This document shows positions 13,054 through 27,800 of a DNA stretch of 64,000 bases, piece by piece (the stretch's first letter is position 1; every line of letters begins with the position of its first letter). The notes beneath the pieces were generated by a model that worked only from the letters and a program-made list of their open reading frames with translations, ran no database searches and was not told the DNA's origin. A program made the position numbers and the translations under genes. The DNA lies in NCBI GenBank assembly GCA_018873245.2, contig JAEMBT020000001.1:8698220-8762219 (forward strand). Reading direction: 5' to 3'. This stretch comes from Archegozetes longisetosus (lineage: Eukaryota > Arthropoda > Arachnida > Sarcoptiformes > Trhypochthoniidae).

Positions 13054-16000
13054 CTCTAGAGAAAGCTTATAAATGATATAATGATTAAATTTTTGTGCTA
13101 AAATGAATTAATTTGTTCTCAAGTCACAACTCAGACAATGATTCGATGAGTAAAAACCAACAAAAAAGTCATTTAATTTTCATAATTCAATCATCGATTG
13201 AAAAAATAAGTAAAACAAAATTTTCATCGAAAAAGCTTATTATGAAAAACGTTGAAGATAACTTTTTTCTTAACAGAAAACTTTTCACAACTGTTAAACA
13301 CTAAAGCAAACAGTTAAGAAGTAATGAAACTTTCGTTATTGAAGTGTATCGAAGTTTGATTAGAGAGAAAAAACACTTCAATTTAGAAGCGAATAGAGAG
13401 AGAAATGTTTATTTGACATAAGGAGTGAATGTTGTTTCGCAGGGGTGTGTGTCGATAGGGCACCCAAATTGAACCAGTTTTGAAGCCTTAAATATAGCTA
13501 ATAGTCACATAAAACTAATAGTAAAAAAACGCTTCTGAGACACTCAATACATAAGTGAACTACAAAACCAATTGCATAATTATAATGATCAGGACTCAAG
13601 ACCTGCTCGTAGAAAAACTATGTTTAAAGTCAATAAAAATTCTTTTTTACTCCTAGAGTCAAACAAGAAAAATGATGCGATTATAGGCTCTTTAGAAAAA
13701 GGTTATAAATTCTTGTTCAAAAGTCCCAATTAGTCGGCAATAATCGTTAATCTACTAATTGAGAGCATTTTTCTACATTAATGCTTATCTATCACTATCA
13801 GCATTCTATGTGTTATTTCTGTTTGCAAGTTCTTATACGAGATGGTCATCAGTCTCTTCATCGCGCATGAGATACTATCTAATTCCTTTTTTTGTTCCCT
13901 TAAAGCCTACCTTAAAGCTCGATTGAAAATTAGATCTTTTTTAATACTAGTATAACAATTAACTATTTTTTATGCTAATGAGTAACAAAAAGCAAAATAA
14001 CATTAAAACTGTTTTGTATTATATAATTAATTATTTACTACTGAATTATATCCCGATTAGCCTTAGGACCACATTATCGGCAGCCTTGCCCTTGGCTTTA
14101 TCACTATTGCATATAATTGTTTTGAATTAGTTTTCGAGAAGATATTTTTCGATCAGGTTTTGATATTTTGAGTCTATTTTATACCAATTGGTTTGAAGGA
14201 TATCCTATTCATTTGAAGTGAAGCAATAAATTGATATTAATAAATTAGCTACCTTATAGTTTACTTTGGATGCAAATTCTAATTGATAGTTAGATTTAGC
14301 ATTAACTAACATAGATAGTTATTCTCTAATTAATAGATAGAAAACTTGTTGAAAATTATTTTTCAATCAAAGTTTAATTTATACATGTATTTAGATCTTT
14401 ATCAGAATATTTTAATAATTGAGATAGTTGTTATACTTATTTATATTATCTGAATACCTAATCAAATTACAAGTTTCTTTTGAAAACTTTCTTTTGGAAT
14501 GAAGTCTTTTGATGCTTTTCTGAATGTTTTATTGAAGATGAATCTATATTATTATAAAATTGCATAAAATTGTAAATCCATATTGAATTGCACTAACAAA
14601 GCTTCAATAAATTGTAATTCATGTACAATAGAAGTTATGTCATCGGAGAGAACTTTCGTATAGAATCTTTCGTGTAATTTTTGTAGAATGAGCTCACATT
14701 TAAATATGTAGTTTTGGTTGAGTTTGAAATTGTGTTAAAATTTGCTATTTATAAGCCTAAGATAAGTGGTTTTCCGAACTTAAGTGACCGCGTGCTTCAA
14801 CTCAGCTAATAAAGTATTGACGATATGCTCGTTCTGCAACAACCACATGTTAAATTGAATAGTTCAACTACTTTTTAACTATATTTATATTGTTTAAAAT
14901 TTGACTTTGAAAACTGTTTGTCGGCTTTAGTTATTAGAACCCTTATTAAGTTTATAGAACTAGTTCATGTTCTTAAGTAAACTTCGGTCAATTCATGTGT
15001 TAATGAACAATATAGACAGTTTTTATTGACAATTTACTCAAGTAATCAAAACAATCAAGGTATTTTACCCTACTTAAGCAAATCAATTTACCTAAAGTCA
15101 ATATGAACGCATTTACACTTTATTGTTTATCAATTCGCATTCAATTCATTGTTTGTGTTGCTGCTTTCATTTTAACTTCACTTCAATTCAAACATCTAAT
15201 CAAAGTTCATGTAAATATGATATGAACAACAAGCAAATTTTATCAATACAACAAAGCCCATGTAATTTGTTATTAAGTGGTTTCGAAAATCAATAAGTGA
15301 TTAAGCCATGTTTATTCATGAGATCTTTATATTTTCCAAAAACATTTAGGAGCATGTTCAAGTCAAGGTTTGACTATACCTGAATTTCATTAAGTAGCCA
15401 ACATAAACATAGTTTAATTTTTTAATCTATTTGAAAAATATATCACTTTTTCAGGAAGTTCATGTAACTCATTGACCACATGTAGTTTGAATGTACTTTA
15501 AATTTGTTTGTTTTACTCTGTAACTTCAAGAATTAATACCATGAAAATCTATATTTAACTCTACGATTAATGTGAGTCATAGGCATTAAAAATCTTTTAA
15601 TTTTGATTTTATGAAGTATCTCGAAATCAAAATCCAGTTCGAAATAAAATTTTTAATTTAAATCACATAAACTAAAAATTTTATCCCAAATAACTTTACA
15701 CTGAGCATTGAAGTAATACTTCGAGACATTTTTTTGACTTCAAGGATACTATTAATGAACGAATTGACTAAATTAATAAATCTAGAAATAGAAGAAATAA
15801 TTATAAGCGTGCCACTTAATTTCAAATAATTATCTATCACTTAGCGGTTCGAAATATTTTTGTTCTGCAGGAGTTTTCTGTTACAAAAACATAGCTTTAA
15901 TCCCATAGAAAACATTTAGCATTCTTATAATTCTAACCTTAAGGCAAGTCAATAGACCTCTATTTGATAGCCTATCATTTAGTAATGAACGGAATTTAGT

Positions 16001-18739
16001 GTGAATAGCATGAGAGAAAAATGATAACACTTAACATCTAAGAGTATTAACACATGCCAGACTTGAGAACATATACAATCGAAAATTGTTCCACATTTCA
16101 AACTTCTTATTTTCATCCTCTCTCTAAACTTTGTTGTTGTTTATCTCATTTCACTCAGGAATCAATGCTAGATCTAATCACTGTCAATGTCAACCATTTG
16201 AGGTCAAAACAAGTTCTTTTCTATCAATTAATTTACACTAAAAGATAAAATATGCACTCAATTAACTTTTGCTGGAATTTGTATTTTATTCACCTAAAAA
16301 TCCGAGAGTTTTTTCGGTCGATTACTGCTTGAGTTGAGGTATGAATGAATAGATCCCTATCTGAGAAAAGTTAAAATTTGTTGTATAATTTTAAGGTAAA
16401 AGATTGATTTGATATATAAATAAAACATTTGATAGTCTTTTAATGTATCCTTTCGCAAATTAAGTCAAGTTCAATAAACTAATCAATAGAGCCGACAAAA
16501 TAGATAACTGTAATCAATGAACTTATTTCAATTCTATCAATAGTTCAAAGAAATTAGTCTAAAACAGTTTAAAAGTATTGACATTTGCTTAATTCTAAAT
16601 AAATGTTACACTAATTTAAGGTTAATCTATGAAAAACAGTGTAATTGAATGTTTACTGGAAGAACGAGATAAGTGAATAGTTTATGAGATGACACTTATC
16701 CTGTTTTGTTAGATCATTTAGAATAATAAGAATAAAGAATTTAATTATACCTTCATATTAGTTGCACTTATTTATAAAGAAGTAACAGACAAATAACGTT
16801 TAAATTACTGCTCATGTCATTTCCAATAAGATTTATTTGTTTGTTTATTGACTAACTTATTATTCAGTTATCTGCTCGTTCCCAATCATTTTCATCTACT
16901 TTTTATAACAACAAATGTTCTGTCACTGAACATCAGCAATTTTATTCTCATCTTATGCTTTTCGCTTAGTTCTTCAAAGTTAAGTTTTGTAAAATACATC
17001 AAATTTCTAATGAAAGTCCAAACACCAAGCAATTGATTTTTATTTTTGCCAAATACTTGCTGTCATAATGCTACCTGAGTTATAATAATTATATAGTTCT
17101 ATAACAACTAAAAAATTATCGAAAAATAACAAAGTTGCTCAAAGTACAGATAAAAGTTATGGTGCAGTCAATGACAACCTACAAAAGTGTTAATTCCCTC
17201 TATAATCCATTTGTTGCATCAATCCGTTTAAAAGCAGAGCTAGAGAATAGGCTTTCTTAATATAGAGACACAGGTTGACTTGTTTCTATATATTTTTAGC
17301 CAAAATATATTTAGATTATCTTCAGTTCAATAATTAGATTATTTAAACTCATACTAATAATTTGACAGATTTGTATAAAATAAATTGATTGCTGGATTAC
17401 CTGAAATATAATATATAACTAGAATAACCTTTACAAATTAGAGGTCTATGTAAGAAAGAAGCTTTTTCTATTGTTCTGTTTGAAAGCCTACGCTTAACTT
17501 GTTATATAAACTCATATACTGTTGATCTTGAAAATGGTTAATCGTTTTGTGATTATGTGATTAAAGACCGCTTATTCCAATTAAATAGTTTTATTCTTAA
17601 ACTCATTACCCTTTATCAACAAAATTTTTAAATTTTTCTGACTTTAAATAAGACCACAAGCAATTGAACGACTAAAGATCACAAATCCTAATAGAATAAA
17701 ATGATTTGCCAACCGTTAAATAAGCATTTACACTAAGGGAATGATGATTTTGCGAAATTGGATTTGCATGGATTTGAAATGACCTTCCCTAGCAAATTAT
17801 ATTTTGCTTATCAACTTCTAGTTTTTCTCGTCATTAAATGCTTCCTCAGTCTTTTGCTTCTTTTACTGATAATGTCAAATATAAATGACTCATTAGCAGT
17901 GATGAGAAATTCAAATGAGATCAAAATTGATTTTTGTCGTTAATCATAAATTATTTCAATTGCTGATCTAAAATATGATCAAAGTTTATATAAATCTAAG
18001 TTATTCAAGTAAAGAAAATTGTAGCATGTTCAAAATATATATATTAAAGTTTGCTGAATTACAAGATTTTCTGATTTAATAAATACATATTAAAGCTAAA
18101 TATGATTTTAGTTATAAGCACAAAAGAGTCATTTTTCTAGTCATCTCATTGTTGGCACGATTTGATTGCATTTAAAATCACATTAAATCTAAAATTCTAA
18201 AAAATCTATTGTAATCTTAAATAACTATTTTGATTGCTTCAAAACTAATGAGTACTAAAGCGTAATTGAAGTGAGGTTTGTAAAAAACAAAAACTTTTTA
18301 AGTTGAGGATAAGATTTGGGAGAAGAAGTAAAATAATTTGATCTAATCTTGAAATTAGAATATAAATGAATAAGTAATATATAAGTCTTAATGGCTATAA
18401 AGAAAATGTTAAATAAATTAATTTTAGTGGTTATTGAAAAGCCCTCCGCTTTATTGGAATTCCGTAAACGTTTTTCCTACACTTTAATAGTCGGGTTATG
18501 TTTCTATAACTGGTTTTTCATCAGACTCTTGATAACTCTTGAAAACTAGGTTAGAGTCACAAACATAGCATGTTTAGGACTTAATATGTTCAATGTTTTT
18601 GCTGGTCATAATTCTTTATAGCGATTCGATTCCCATCTGTTTATCTACTCTTCTCAGTTATATATATTTGGCTTAAGAAATATTTATCTAATTCTCTATT
18701 AAGCAAATTATTGTTTAGAGAAAAGTGTTTTTAAGTAAA
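13054..18739. other. Divergent intergenic region between two secreted-protein genes
   Basis: About 5.7 kb between the start codons of the minus-strand CBM14 gene and the plus-strand secreted-protein gene. Short open frames here (for example 13113-13304, 16054-16248, 17758-17943) show no domain, signal peptide with splice context, or similarity to their neighbours. The region should hold both promoters, but I cannot place them. Confidence 0.5.
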
Positions 18740-21700
18740 ATGTATCGGTGGACACAAATTTTGGGTAAGAAATACTTTAAATTTGATACGTTTAATAAAA
18801 CTGTTTTTATTATAGTATGATAGCCTTAGGGCTATTGTTATTGTTATGTTGAGGTTATTGAACACACTTGAAGTTCAGTTTTTCCTATTTGCCAACTCTA
18901 TTGTACTTCAAACAAGTCTTATATCAAGTGTTTAGTTGTATTACTTATTTTTGTTCAGTTGTCCATTAGTAAACTATTCATTTTGAGTATGTTAATTCTT
19001 GTTAAATAGGTTTATAAGGCTTTTATGTCAACATAAATGTTTAGTTAATATTTTCTATTTTTTTGTTTGGTTACCTATCAAAACAAAGTTTTTTAATTCA
19101 TTCTCGTATTGCAATAAAGTTGATTAATATTTATAGAAGCAAATCTGAAACAAGTAATGAGTTTTCCAATTTTTGTATTTAATACTAATAAATAATAATA
19201 ACATAAAAGTTATTCTCTGAGTGTTGTCTGAACAAAATCAGTTTCAAACTGATTCCTGATGTTTATTATATATTAATTTAGCTGTCAAATTATTGTCCAT
19301 ATTTGTCGTTGTCTTAGTGCCTAAATGTCATGGTACTATTCGTGCAAATTTGTCGTGACTTGACTCTCAAAAACTTTTATTTCTTTTAATTATGAAGTAA
19401 TTTAAGTTATGATTAAAAGTATGTGTTCACTTTGAGGACAACAATTACACAACAATTACTTTTGCCATCTCTTATTTATTCATATTTTTAAGAAAGTTTT
19501 ATTAAAATTTAAAAGTATGAACACTAATAGTTTAGGAGAGAAATAAATATTTATTCACTCTTTGAATCTACCTTTGAATTGGTGTCAAATTATATTTAAA
19601 GTAAATCTATCTTCAAATTTGTATACAATTTGAATGCACTAAAACCTATTGAACATTATAAACATTAATCCTATCAATCAAATCGAAAAGTGATTCTCGT
19701 GATCAAACTTGCATCAATTTAATGTACTCCAAGTAATTTAATATCAATCAAAATCATTACAAACTACTATCAGGATTGTTCTTAATTTTAGTCTTCTATG
19801 ATTTCATGTCAGCTCAAAATTAGTGATCGAATCTAAATCATGTCATTTATACTTAACCATTACCACTATTTCAGATCCGAACCAAATCAATACTTATCTC
19901 ATCTTTAGCCTCAATTTATTTAATTTGGTTGTAAATTAATGTTTGCACTGATAAATGACATTTATATCAAAAAGTATCACAACTTTTCAACTCATATAAA
20001 TGTGTTGAAAAATACAATGAAATCTTTAAAATTTTCTAAATTTGAGTTTTATTTATGCATTAAAGAGTTTAAATAATTTCTTTATCTATTGACCTAATAA
20101 TTACGCGAAAATATTACCTAAAAAGAAGAAAATTTAGTAAAAAAATAATTAAGTCATAAGAAGTTGAATATCTGAAATTTATTATATATAGCAAAAAATG
20201 GTTTTCCAACATAAAAAGATGATGGTTTATATCAAACTTCAAATCCGGATTAATTGAACTTTAGATTAGATTTAAGTTGAAAACATAGTTTGTGAGAAAA
20301 AAGGTTGAAAGAAAAAAAATTCATCATTTGCTTCTTTATGGATGAACTTATTTTGTTGCCATTTGAAGATTCATTACAGTATACAAAACTGCATTCTTTA
20401 TCATTGAGTTGGATCACGGTTCTCATTTCAATGCCCACGTTCGCCACATATCTCATTAAGAACCAGATCTAGCAATAAATATCATCAATCAATCTATCAA
20501 TTGATTCAATGTTTGTAAACTTTATTTTTAACTGAAAAACAAGTTTTTTCTGCATATAAATTGTGTGACAATTTTCATAGCGATCATAAAGTTTACAAAC
20601 TTCTTTACATTAAAATATATTTAGATTTTTTTCACGCTTCAAGTCATGAGACAATTCTCAAGAAGTAATCAAAATAAGCTATGGATCAATTGATAGTCTT
20701 TTTCTTAAGAAAATTTCAATGATTTTTTGATATGAATTTTTTTCTCTAAAACAGTTATCGCTCTGTCGTTGACAACATTTGCATCTGTTTTATGTCAGTC
20801 TCCGTGCAATCGTAAAACAGATAAAAACGGGTTCTCGTTATCAGAAATGGATTTACTTTGCGATTTTTCTAAAGCTGGCGAAACTAAATATAAACTGTCT
20901 GGCAATTTAATGAACAATCTTGATGTCCAGAGCATCGGGTCTGATAGTAATAGTTGGGCCTTGCGATTTCGAGACAGTTTCGGTAAAGTTCGGTCACTAG
21001 TTATCTCAAATCTGGAAAAAGGCCGAAAATTATTTTCTATCCCTCGTAAGACTTTTGGCAGCTACGAAGAAGTTATCGGTGATAGTGGCTGGAACTCTAA
21101 GTTAGTTAAAGATAGTATCGATAGATTGTTACATAAGCAGAAAAAAGCTGATTTCGAGATTAGACCGTCATCAATGTTCTCATGGACCGATTTCTTTCGC
21201 TCTGTTTCTACTATTTGGAAGCCCAAGAAGTATGTGGTTCAAGACTTGAAGAAGAATGCGGACAATTTAGAGATTTATAAAAGAAGACTGAATGAAAATA
21301 AAGAAAAGTCTGGTCAATCTATCAAATATTTTGAAATGCCTAAACAATTAGATAAAAGTTTGGACAAAAAACTACTCGATCCTAAATATTTGGAAATTAT
21401 ATCTAAAATCAATCAAATGTCGAGTGCTATGAAAAACGCCGAAAAAATACTAGAAACCAAAGTAGAGAAGTCTGTTCCGAAAGTTGATGAATCGATTAAA
21501 GAGAGTAAAAATTCGAGCCAAATATCTTTGACTGAGCCCAATCATAGGAAAAATTTTGCGCAAAAACAAGAAAACAAAACTCGATCAACAAAAAAGAAAT
21601 CAATGATTAAGAGTTGGAAAACAGCGCCAGAATATCTGGAATCAGACATGACTAAAATAATTCCTTCGGAAACAGATCTAGTATTGAACCCAAGTTTCAA

Positions 21701-22004
21701 AACACTATCGCAATCATCGCCACCACTAAAACGGGTGCCCTTATCGACGACTACCATAACAGGACAGCCGAAAGTATGGCCAAGCAAGTTGATAGTTCCG
21801 AAGATCGCACCACCAACACCATTGATATCTCCGACATCTGTCTTATCGCTACCAATGGACTTCGCTAAGACTATTCTTCCGGAACCCACTTCAGATATTG
21901 ATACTTTTACCTATAGAGATGCAGTTATTTCCGAAGATTCGCAACAGTTTTCACCCAATGATAGGGAATTGAAAGTTTTTGCGCAGTTAAAATTTGATAA
22001 ATAG
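18740..22004 (+). CDS. Secreted protein of unknown function, two exons with split signal peptide
   Basis: Exon 1 (18740-18764, 25 bp, donor G|GTAAGA) joins exon 2 (20755-22004, acceptor AAACAG) across a 1990-bp phase-1 intron, giving 424 residues. The junction creates a typical signal peptide: MYRWTQIL from exon 1, then VIALSLTTFASVLC from exon 2, with likely cleavage before Gln23. The mature chain has only two cysteines near its N-terminus (about 26 and 44), a Lys/Ser-rich middle with possible helical segments (about 160-260), and a Pro/Thr/Ser-rich C-terminal third. I know no matching domain. Its gene structure mirrors the CBM14 gene and the gene at 24827-29405. A matrix or cuticle role is only an inference from secretion and neighbourhood. 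Confidence 0.78.
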
Positions 22005-22933
22005 CTGAAAAACTTATCAATTTGTTTGTTAAGAAGTCGGTGTTTTTTGGTCTTAGTTTTACTTTATTTATGATAATTTATAAACAATTGATTGATTATT
22101 ACTTCTTATTATTTATGATTTCATCTGTATTTTTGTACATCTGATGACTCGCAATAGTTTTTTCTTATATTAATTAACTTATTTGGTGCCAACTATTAAC
22201 TCTGTCTGTGATAAAAGATTATTTTACAACAGCTCTTAAAAGGGTGTTATATTTGAACGCATTTTTAGATTTGGTTTAAATTATTATCAAATACAAAATG
22301 CTCTCCATAAAAAAGAAAATAATTTAATTCACATTGAATGACAAGTTTTATTCTATCAGTAATAAGTTTTGAAAATTACAAGTCTTTTCAAACAGACAAT
22401 GCGTTCAATATAACACACTCTCTTTAGAGCTATCGGTATAGTATTAATTATTGCAAATATAATGTCAATGTTTATTGTCTGCTATGATAACTGGATATAT
22501 AGACTTAATTTATTGATAAGCTTATTAACAGTGCTTAGAAAAAAAATATTTTGTATTCATTTTTGTGTATTTTTTGTAAGTTTTTTGATAGAGCTGAATC
22601 GTTAAAACATTTTTGTAAGCAATATAACTTTTTCAATGAAAATTTAGAAATTTCTCTCAAACTTAGCTTAGATTTGAGTTTAAAATAAAGCTTATGAGTT
22701 GGATCAATACATTATTATGTGCTTCGATTTTGAACTAAAGAGTTTCGACTCAAACTCAATAATAGATAACTTTTCCCCTAATTGCCAAAAACTTTGATTA
22801 AACTTGTTTTTAAACAAACTAAGAAATCAAATCTTTATAAAGTAAGACAAATGTTAAATTGTCACTGAAAAGACAGCTCATTTGCAAGATCTAATTTTAA
22901 AAACAATAATTGACAGCTATCACAATATATATA
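22005..22933. other. Intergenic AT-rich stretch
   Basis: 3' flank of the preceding gene. No feature seen apart from AT-rich sequence. Confidence 0.45.
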
Positions 22934-23073
22934 TAGCCTGTTTTTGAAGAAGTACCTTAGCAAATAGGCCTTTTACTATGCATTAAAAATCTTTCTATAT
23001 TCAATTCAATATAGAAAGATTTTTAATGCACGTTAAAGGCTATTGGCTAAAGTAATTCTTCAAAAACAGGTTA
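22934..23073. mobile_element. Hairpin MITE, copy 1
   Basis: A 140-bp palindromic element with arms TAGCCTGTTTTTGAAGA and the reverse complement of TAACCTGTTTTTGAAGA. The centre is a perfect snap-back around TATTCAATTCAATATAG. A diverged second copy lies at 37301-37441, which shows this is a dispersed element rather than a unique structure. Confidence 0.8.
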
Positions 23074-24826
23074 CATATATACATAAGAAATCACTACTAA
23101 ATATGCAGTCGAAAGCTCAATAATCATCAATAGCGATTTGAAGGAGGCTGTTGATATGTCAAACCTACTGTGGTGTGCATCAATTTGTTGCCCAACTTGA
23201 TTCCTAATTTTCTTTGAATGCTATACTGAATATTCTACTAATTTCCTAATGTCTTCAATATTATAATTTGATGGAAATCATGCCGTCACGAGGTATCACT
23301 TCTGGTTGCTATTAAAGATTATAAAGCTTTTGAGTATTGACTTCATATTAACGAAAAACTTGAAAATAAGCTAGTCTGAGTTCATTTTAAACCATATATT
23401 GACTAAATCTTTTGCAAATTTATTAAAATGAAATTGCGATCACTGTTTAATCTGTTTTAATGTCTATCTATAAGGTGAAAAACTTATTTTGCATAATTGA
23501 TTCACAAGAATGATCAATTGATCAAGATTAGCTGCTCGAGGTTTTCTGAGAAGTATAGCTATCTTCGTTCACATACATTGTTAAAAATATTTTTAAACTA
23601 TCATTAAACTTAGAAATCTATTCTTTCTAAAATTGTGTTTGATCAATTGTATGATTGATTGTGTAATTTCCAAACTGTAAATAGAAAATCATTGACTAGT
23701 ACTCAATTTATATTTATCATTAGGCTAATTTAGTCGGAACATTCATATTAGTATTTGTCTATGTTGCATTAATTTTTATTGCAAATTTTCACAGTCCATT
23801 ATAATTATAAAAGCTAAGTTTTCATAATACATTTTATCAAATGTCATTTTCTCATTGACTAGAACTTGATAATTAACACAAAGGCGAGTAAATAAATATT
23901 TCTCATCAAAATCAGATAAAACGAAGATTTCAAGGTTAAGATTTTTGATATTTTTTTGGATATTTATTTAGATCATCGCATGAAAATAGGTTATGAAAAA
24001 CGAACTCATGAGGAAACAAGATAACAACACTTCCATGTGAACAATAAACCTAATTTCATTAAAACCAAAGACACTAAACTGAGTCCATTCAAGGGGTTGG
24101 TCCCAAGATCAAATTTAACGGCAAGTACTAAAAGTTTATTGTGACTTAAAAACTTAGGTATTCAGTTAGTGGTCATCTATTAGTTGTTTGACATCTATCT
24201 AAAAGTTTCTCATATGAAAGTTTAATAAACTTCAAAATTGAGATTAGATTTTAAATGCATGTTTAGACAATAACTTTTGAGAAAATGTATTCAACTCCCA
24301 GTCATTACTCATTCAGAAATGTATGCGAAAGATATAAATAATATTTGAAACTTCACTCAGAGTTTCTGGTATTTGCATAAATAAATTAGTTTCTTATTGA
24401 AATTTTCAAACAATTGACTGCTTTGCAGACACACACAGGCATAACATTAAGCCGATTGATAACATTGATCTTGAATTTCTCCTAAAAATCATACGCTATC
24501 CAAAAATGTTTATCCTATTTTCCATTGACTTCAATCATAATAACGAGAAAAATTTAGTATAAAATTATAATAATTCATACCTACAAAAAACTGGTTATAT
24601 AAAAATAGAGGTCAACTTTTGATTCCCTACTTATCCTAACGGAAAAGAAGACACCAATAGGTCGGAGACGTCCAATAACGACTTTTTACTTTTTACTTAT
24701 GTACTACTTTTTCAACTAAAGGATAGTTTATTCAAGTATTAGATTATGTGAAGGTTATGACTGGACTCTAAGCCAGATTTTAGTTTTCAATACTTTTATT
24801 AATGAAGTAAATAACCATATTTTTCA

Positions 24827-27800
24827 ATGGGTTTTCTCATCTCACTAAAAGGTATGTTTTTAAGTCTAGTTTAGTTTAAAGTGTAATTAAACTATTGAAC
24901 GGATAGTTAATCCTATTTCAACTGTTTTTATCACTTCTGGATCACATTTTTTTCAATACAACTTTGTTACAGGTCATTTTGATTTGTTTAGCTTATTTTG
25001 ATTTGAATAAACTTTAAACTGATTCAAGTTTATTGCCAAGAGCTTAAGCAGAGTTTCATTTTATGTCTTCATTTATTAATAACTGACATGAATCTAAAAT
25101 GTTCTTTGAAAGTTTAGTCTTTAATCTGAAACTTTTTTCGTGACATTTTGTCATGATTTCGAGTATTAATTGATCTCAAATTTCTTGAAATGATCCAGAT
25201 TTAGTTGAAGTTATTCATCAAATTAGTTACTGAAAGTCAAGATTTTATAATTACAGCCTTTTCTTGATTTTTAAGTATATTTCAAATCCGCGGATTATCG
25301 ATTTTTTAGTCTATTTATAATTTATTTATATATAATCGAAAAATAAAAATATTGCTCTCAAATTCTAAATTATTTTGAAGCTGTAAATCAACTGTAAGCT
25401 TATTCTTGAAAAATTGATATTTAGATTCCGATTAAGAAATACAGTCAAACCCTTGTAACTTGAACACGTAGTGACAGGTTTTAACATAATCAGTTAGGTA
25501 TGGAAGCGAGTAACAAAGTTAAATCGTTTTCCATTAACTTTAATCAAATGTATTCAAAAAGTAAATCCAGTTGAAATAGTTTAGGAGTAATAATTGAAGT
25601 GATGGACTGAAAAATTGAGTGTTAAAGTTTGCAAGTTTATACAAAAGTTTGAGTTCACAGCAGTATTTTAATGCTAATCCAGGCAAAATCTATTTATATA
25701 TTGATTTGAATAAAGTTGACGCCGAAATTAAAATGTTTCAATTTTAAAAAAAAAGATATTAACTGCAAATAAAGATAGAACAAGCCGATCAATCATAGGC
25801 TGAACTTTAGAGGTGAGTAACGAGGATCTAATAAAATACTAATAAATAAGGTCTAAAATAGGGACTAATAAAATTTCGATTAATCAGTAGATTGATTGGA
25901 AAACATAGACAATGTAAACAGGTGAACAAATAAATGATGTGCTTTACAAAATAAATAAAAACTATCCTGATTACTATCTGACATCAAATATCAAACCACC
26001 AGACACTAAATATTAAAGTTTGATTTACGAAACAGTTTGAACTGTATGAAATGTGTTACTAATAAGTAGGCTTGTACAAAATACGTACTTATTTTCTCTA
26101 AATATGTATGCACTTATGCTTTTAGAAAGCTTAAATATGCACCTAGATATGCATTCTCAAATTCAATTAAATTTAATATTCAAATGAAATAGGATATTAT
26201 AAATAATTATTTAAGCAAGTTAGCGTTACAATGGGTCACAAAATGATATTTTATTAATTCACTTAAAATAGTGAACAGTACAACAGATTTCGAGGTCGAG
26301 AACAATGTTTATAAACAGATTATATTAGTCTGCACTATTTGACAGTTTGAAGTGACAATTGACTTGAGAATGCTCTACAGAGCAAAATTTCAAGGTAATT
26401 TAGTATTAATTCGGGCACACCTTTTATCGCAATAGAAAATTTGAATCTTCTGTCATTTTCTTATAAAGGACAAAATATAAGTGTCTTTCGAGAGGCCAGA
26501 GTGCAAAAATGTGTTCTTATTTTGAGAAATGAGTAAATATGCATACATTTAAAAATTTAAACAAAATATGCAAAAATATGTGCTTTCAAGCTGAAGCCGA
26601 TGAAAGCTTATGTAATGATTCGTAAAGATTTTTAAAATTCCATATGATTAGAGTTAGCAAATAAAACATACTTTGCACAAGCCTACAAATAAGTCTAATT
26701 TTTTTCTGTTGAATGCAGTTAAATGTTTAATAAGTATTATTGATGGAAAAGTTTTCAAGTTGAATTTAGATAAATTAATATAGATTTGTTAGGCTAATGA
26801 AAAGAATAAATTTTGATTCATTTTACTTTAAATTCTTGCGCGAGATCCGAAAGATTAATATCTGTACTCAAAATACGGTTTTCAAACATTTTAAACATAC
26901 TATGAAAAGAAAATATCGAATTAAACTATATATGAACAAAGTCACCTGTAGTTTTATGAGTTGTTAACTGTGGTTGTTTACAAGTTTTTATAAATTTAAA
27001 AATACTAATTTTCCACTACTAGAAAATCTAATAAAAACAAAATTTGAAATTGCAGTTATCTAAATGATTAGTTTCTATTTGAAGAAGAAGCAAGACAATA
27101 TTTACTAAGTCTATTCACCTTAAACTTCAAAAAGCAGTAAAATCAGTATAGAGTTTATATTTTCTAAAATACTTAATGCGTATGGCCTTCAGATATAGTA
27201 ATCTAATTAGAGACAAATCTGAAACAAATCTACAATAATAACTGTAAGATCATTTTTTCCTCTCGTATATTATTAGCGCATATTTTTGGAGAATAAATTA
27301 TGATAAGAATAAAAATATAGGACAGAAGCTGTCATTTTCTTCAACTTATTTTATTTAAGCATCAATTTTACATAATTTAAAGCCCAAAATATTATGCCAT
27401 ACAATAAAGTAGAACTGAATGAGATATAAGATTTAATTTTCTAATCATCTCTATTTCTTACACCTATTATTATAGAAATTACAACATTGTTAACGATTGT
27501 GATTCTATTGTCTCAAGTTAAATGTGATCATAATCATAGTGATATTGATGAGAGAAAGAGCAAGTATACAAGTGTCCCATTTTCTACGCCAGAAGATCTT
27601 TTAATTGGAGACAAAGATTTAGCACAAAAGCTCGTTAGACTTATAACTGATGCCGAGTTCAGAGAAGCACGAAATAAAGCTTTAGGTTCTATATCGCCAA
27701 AGGATTCCTCAACAATTGATGATCAAATTGATGATCAAATTGATCCCCGGATACATATTCATCATATTTTTCCGCCTCAATACATAAGACCTCTTCAGAA

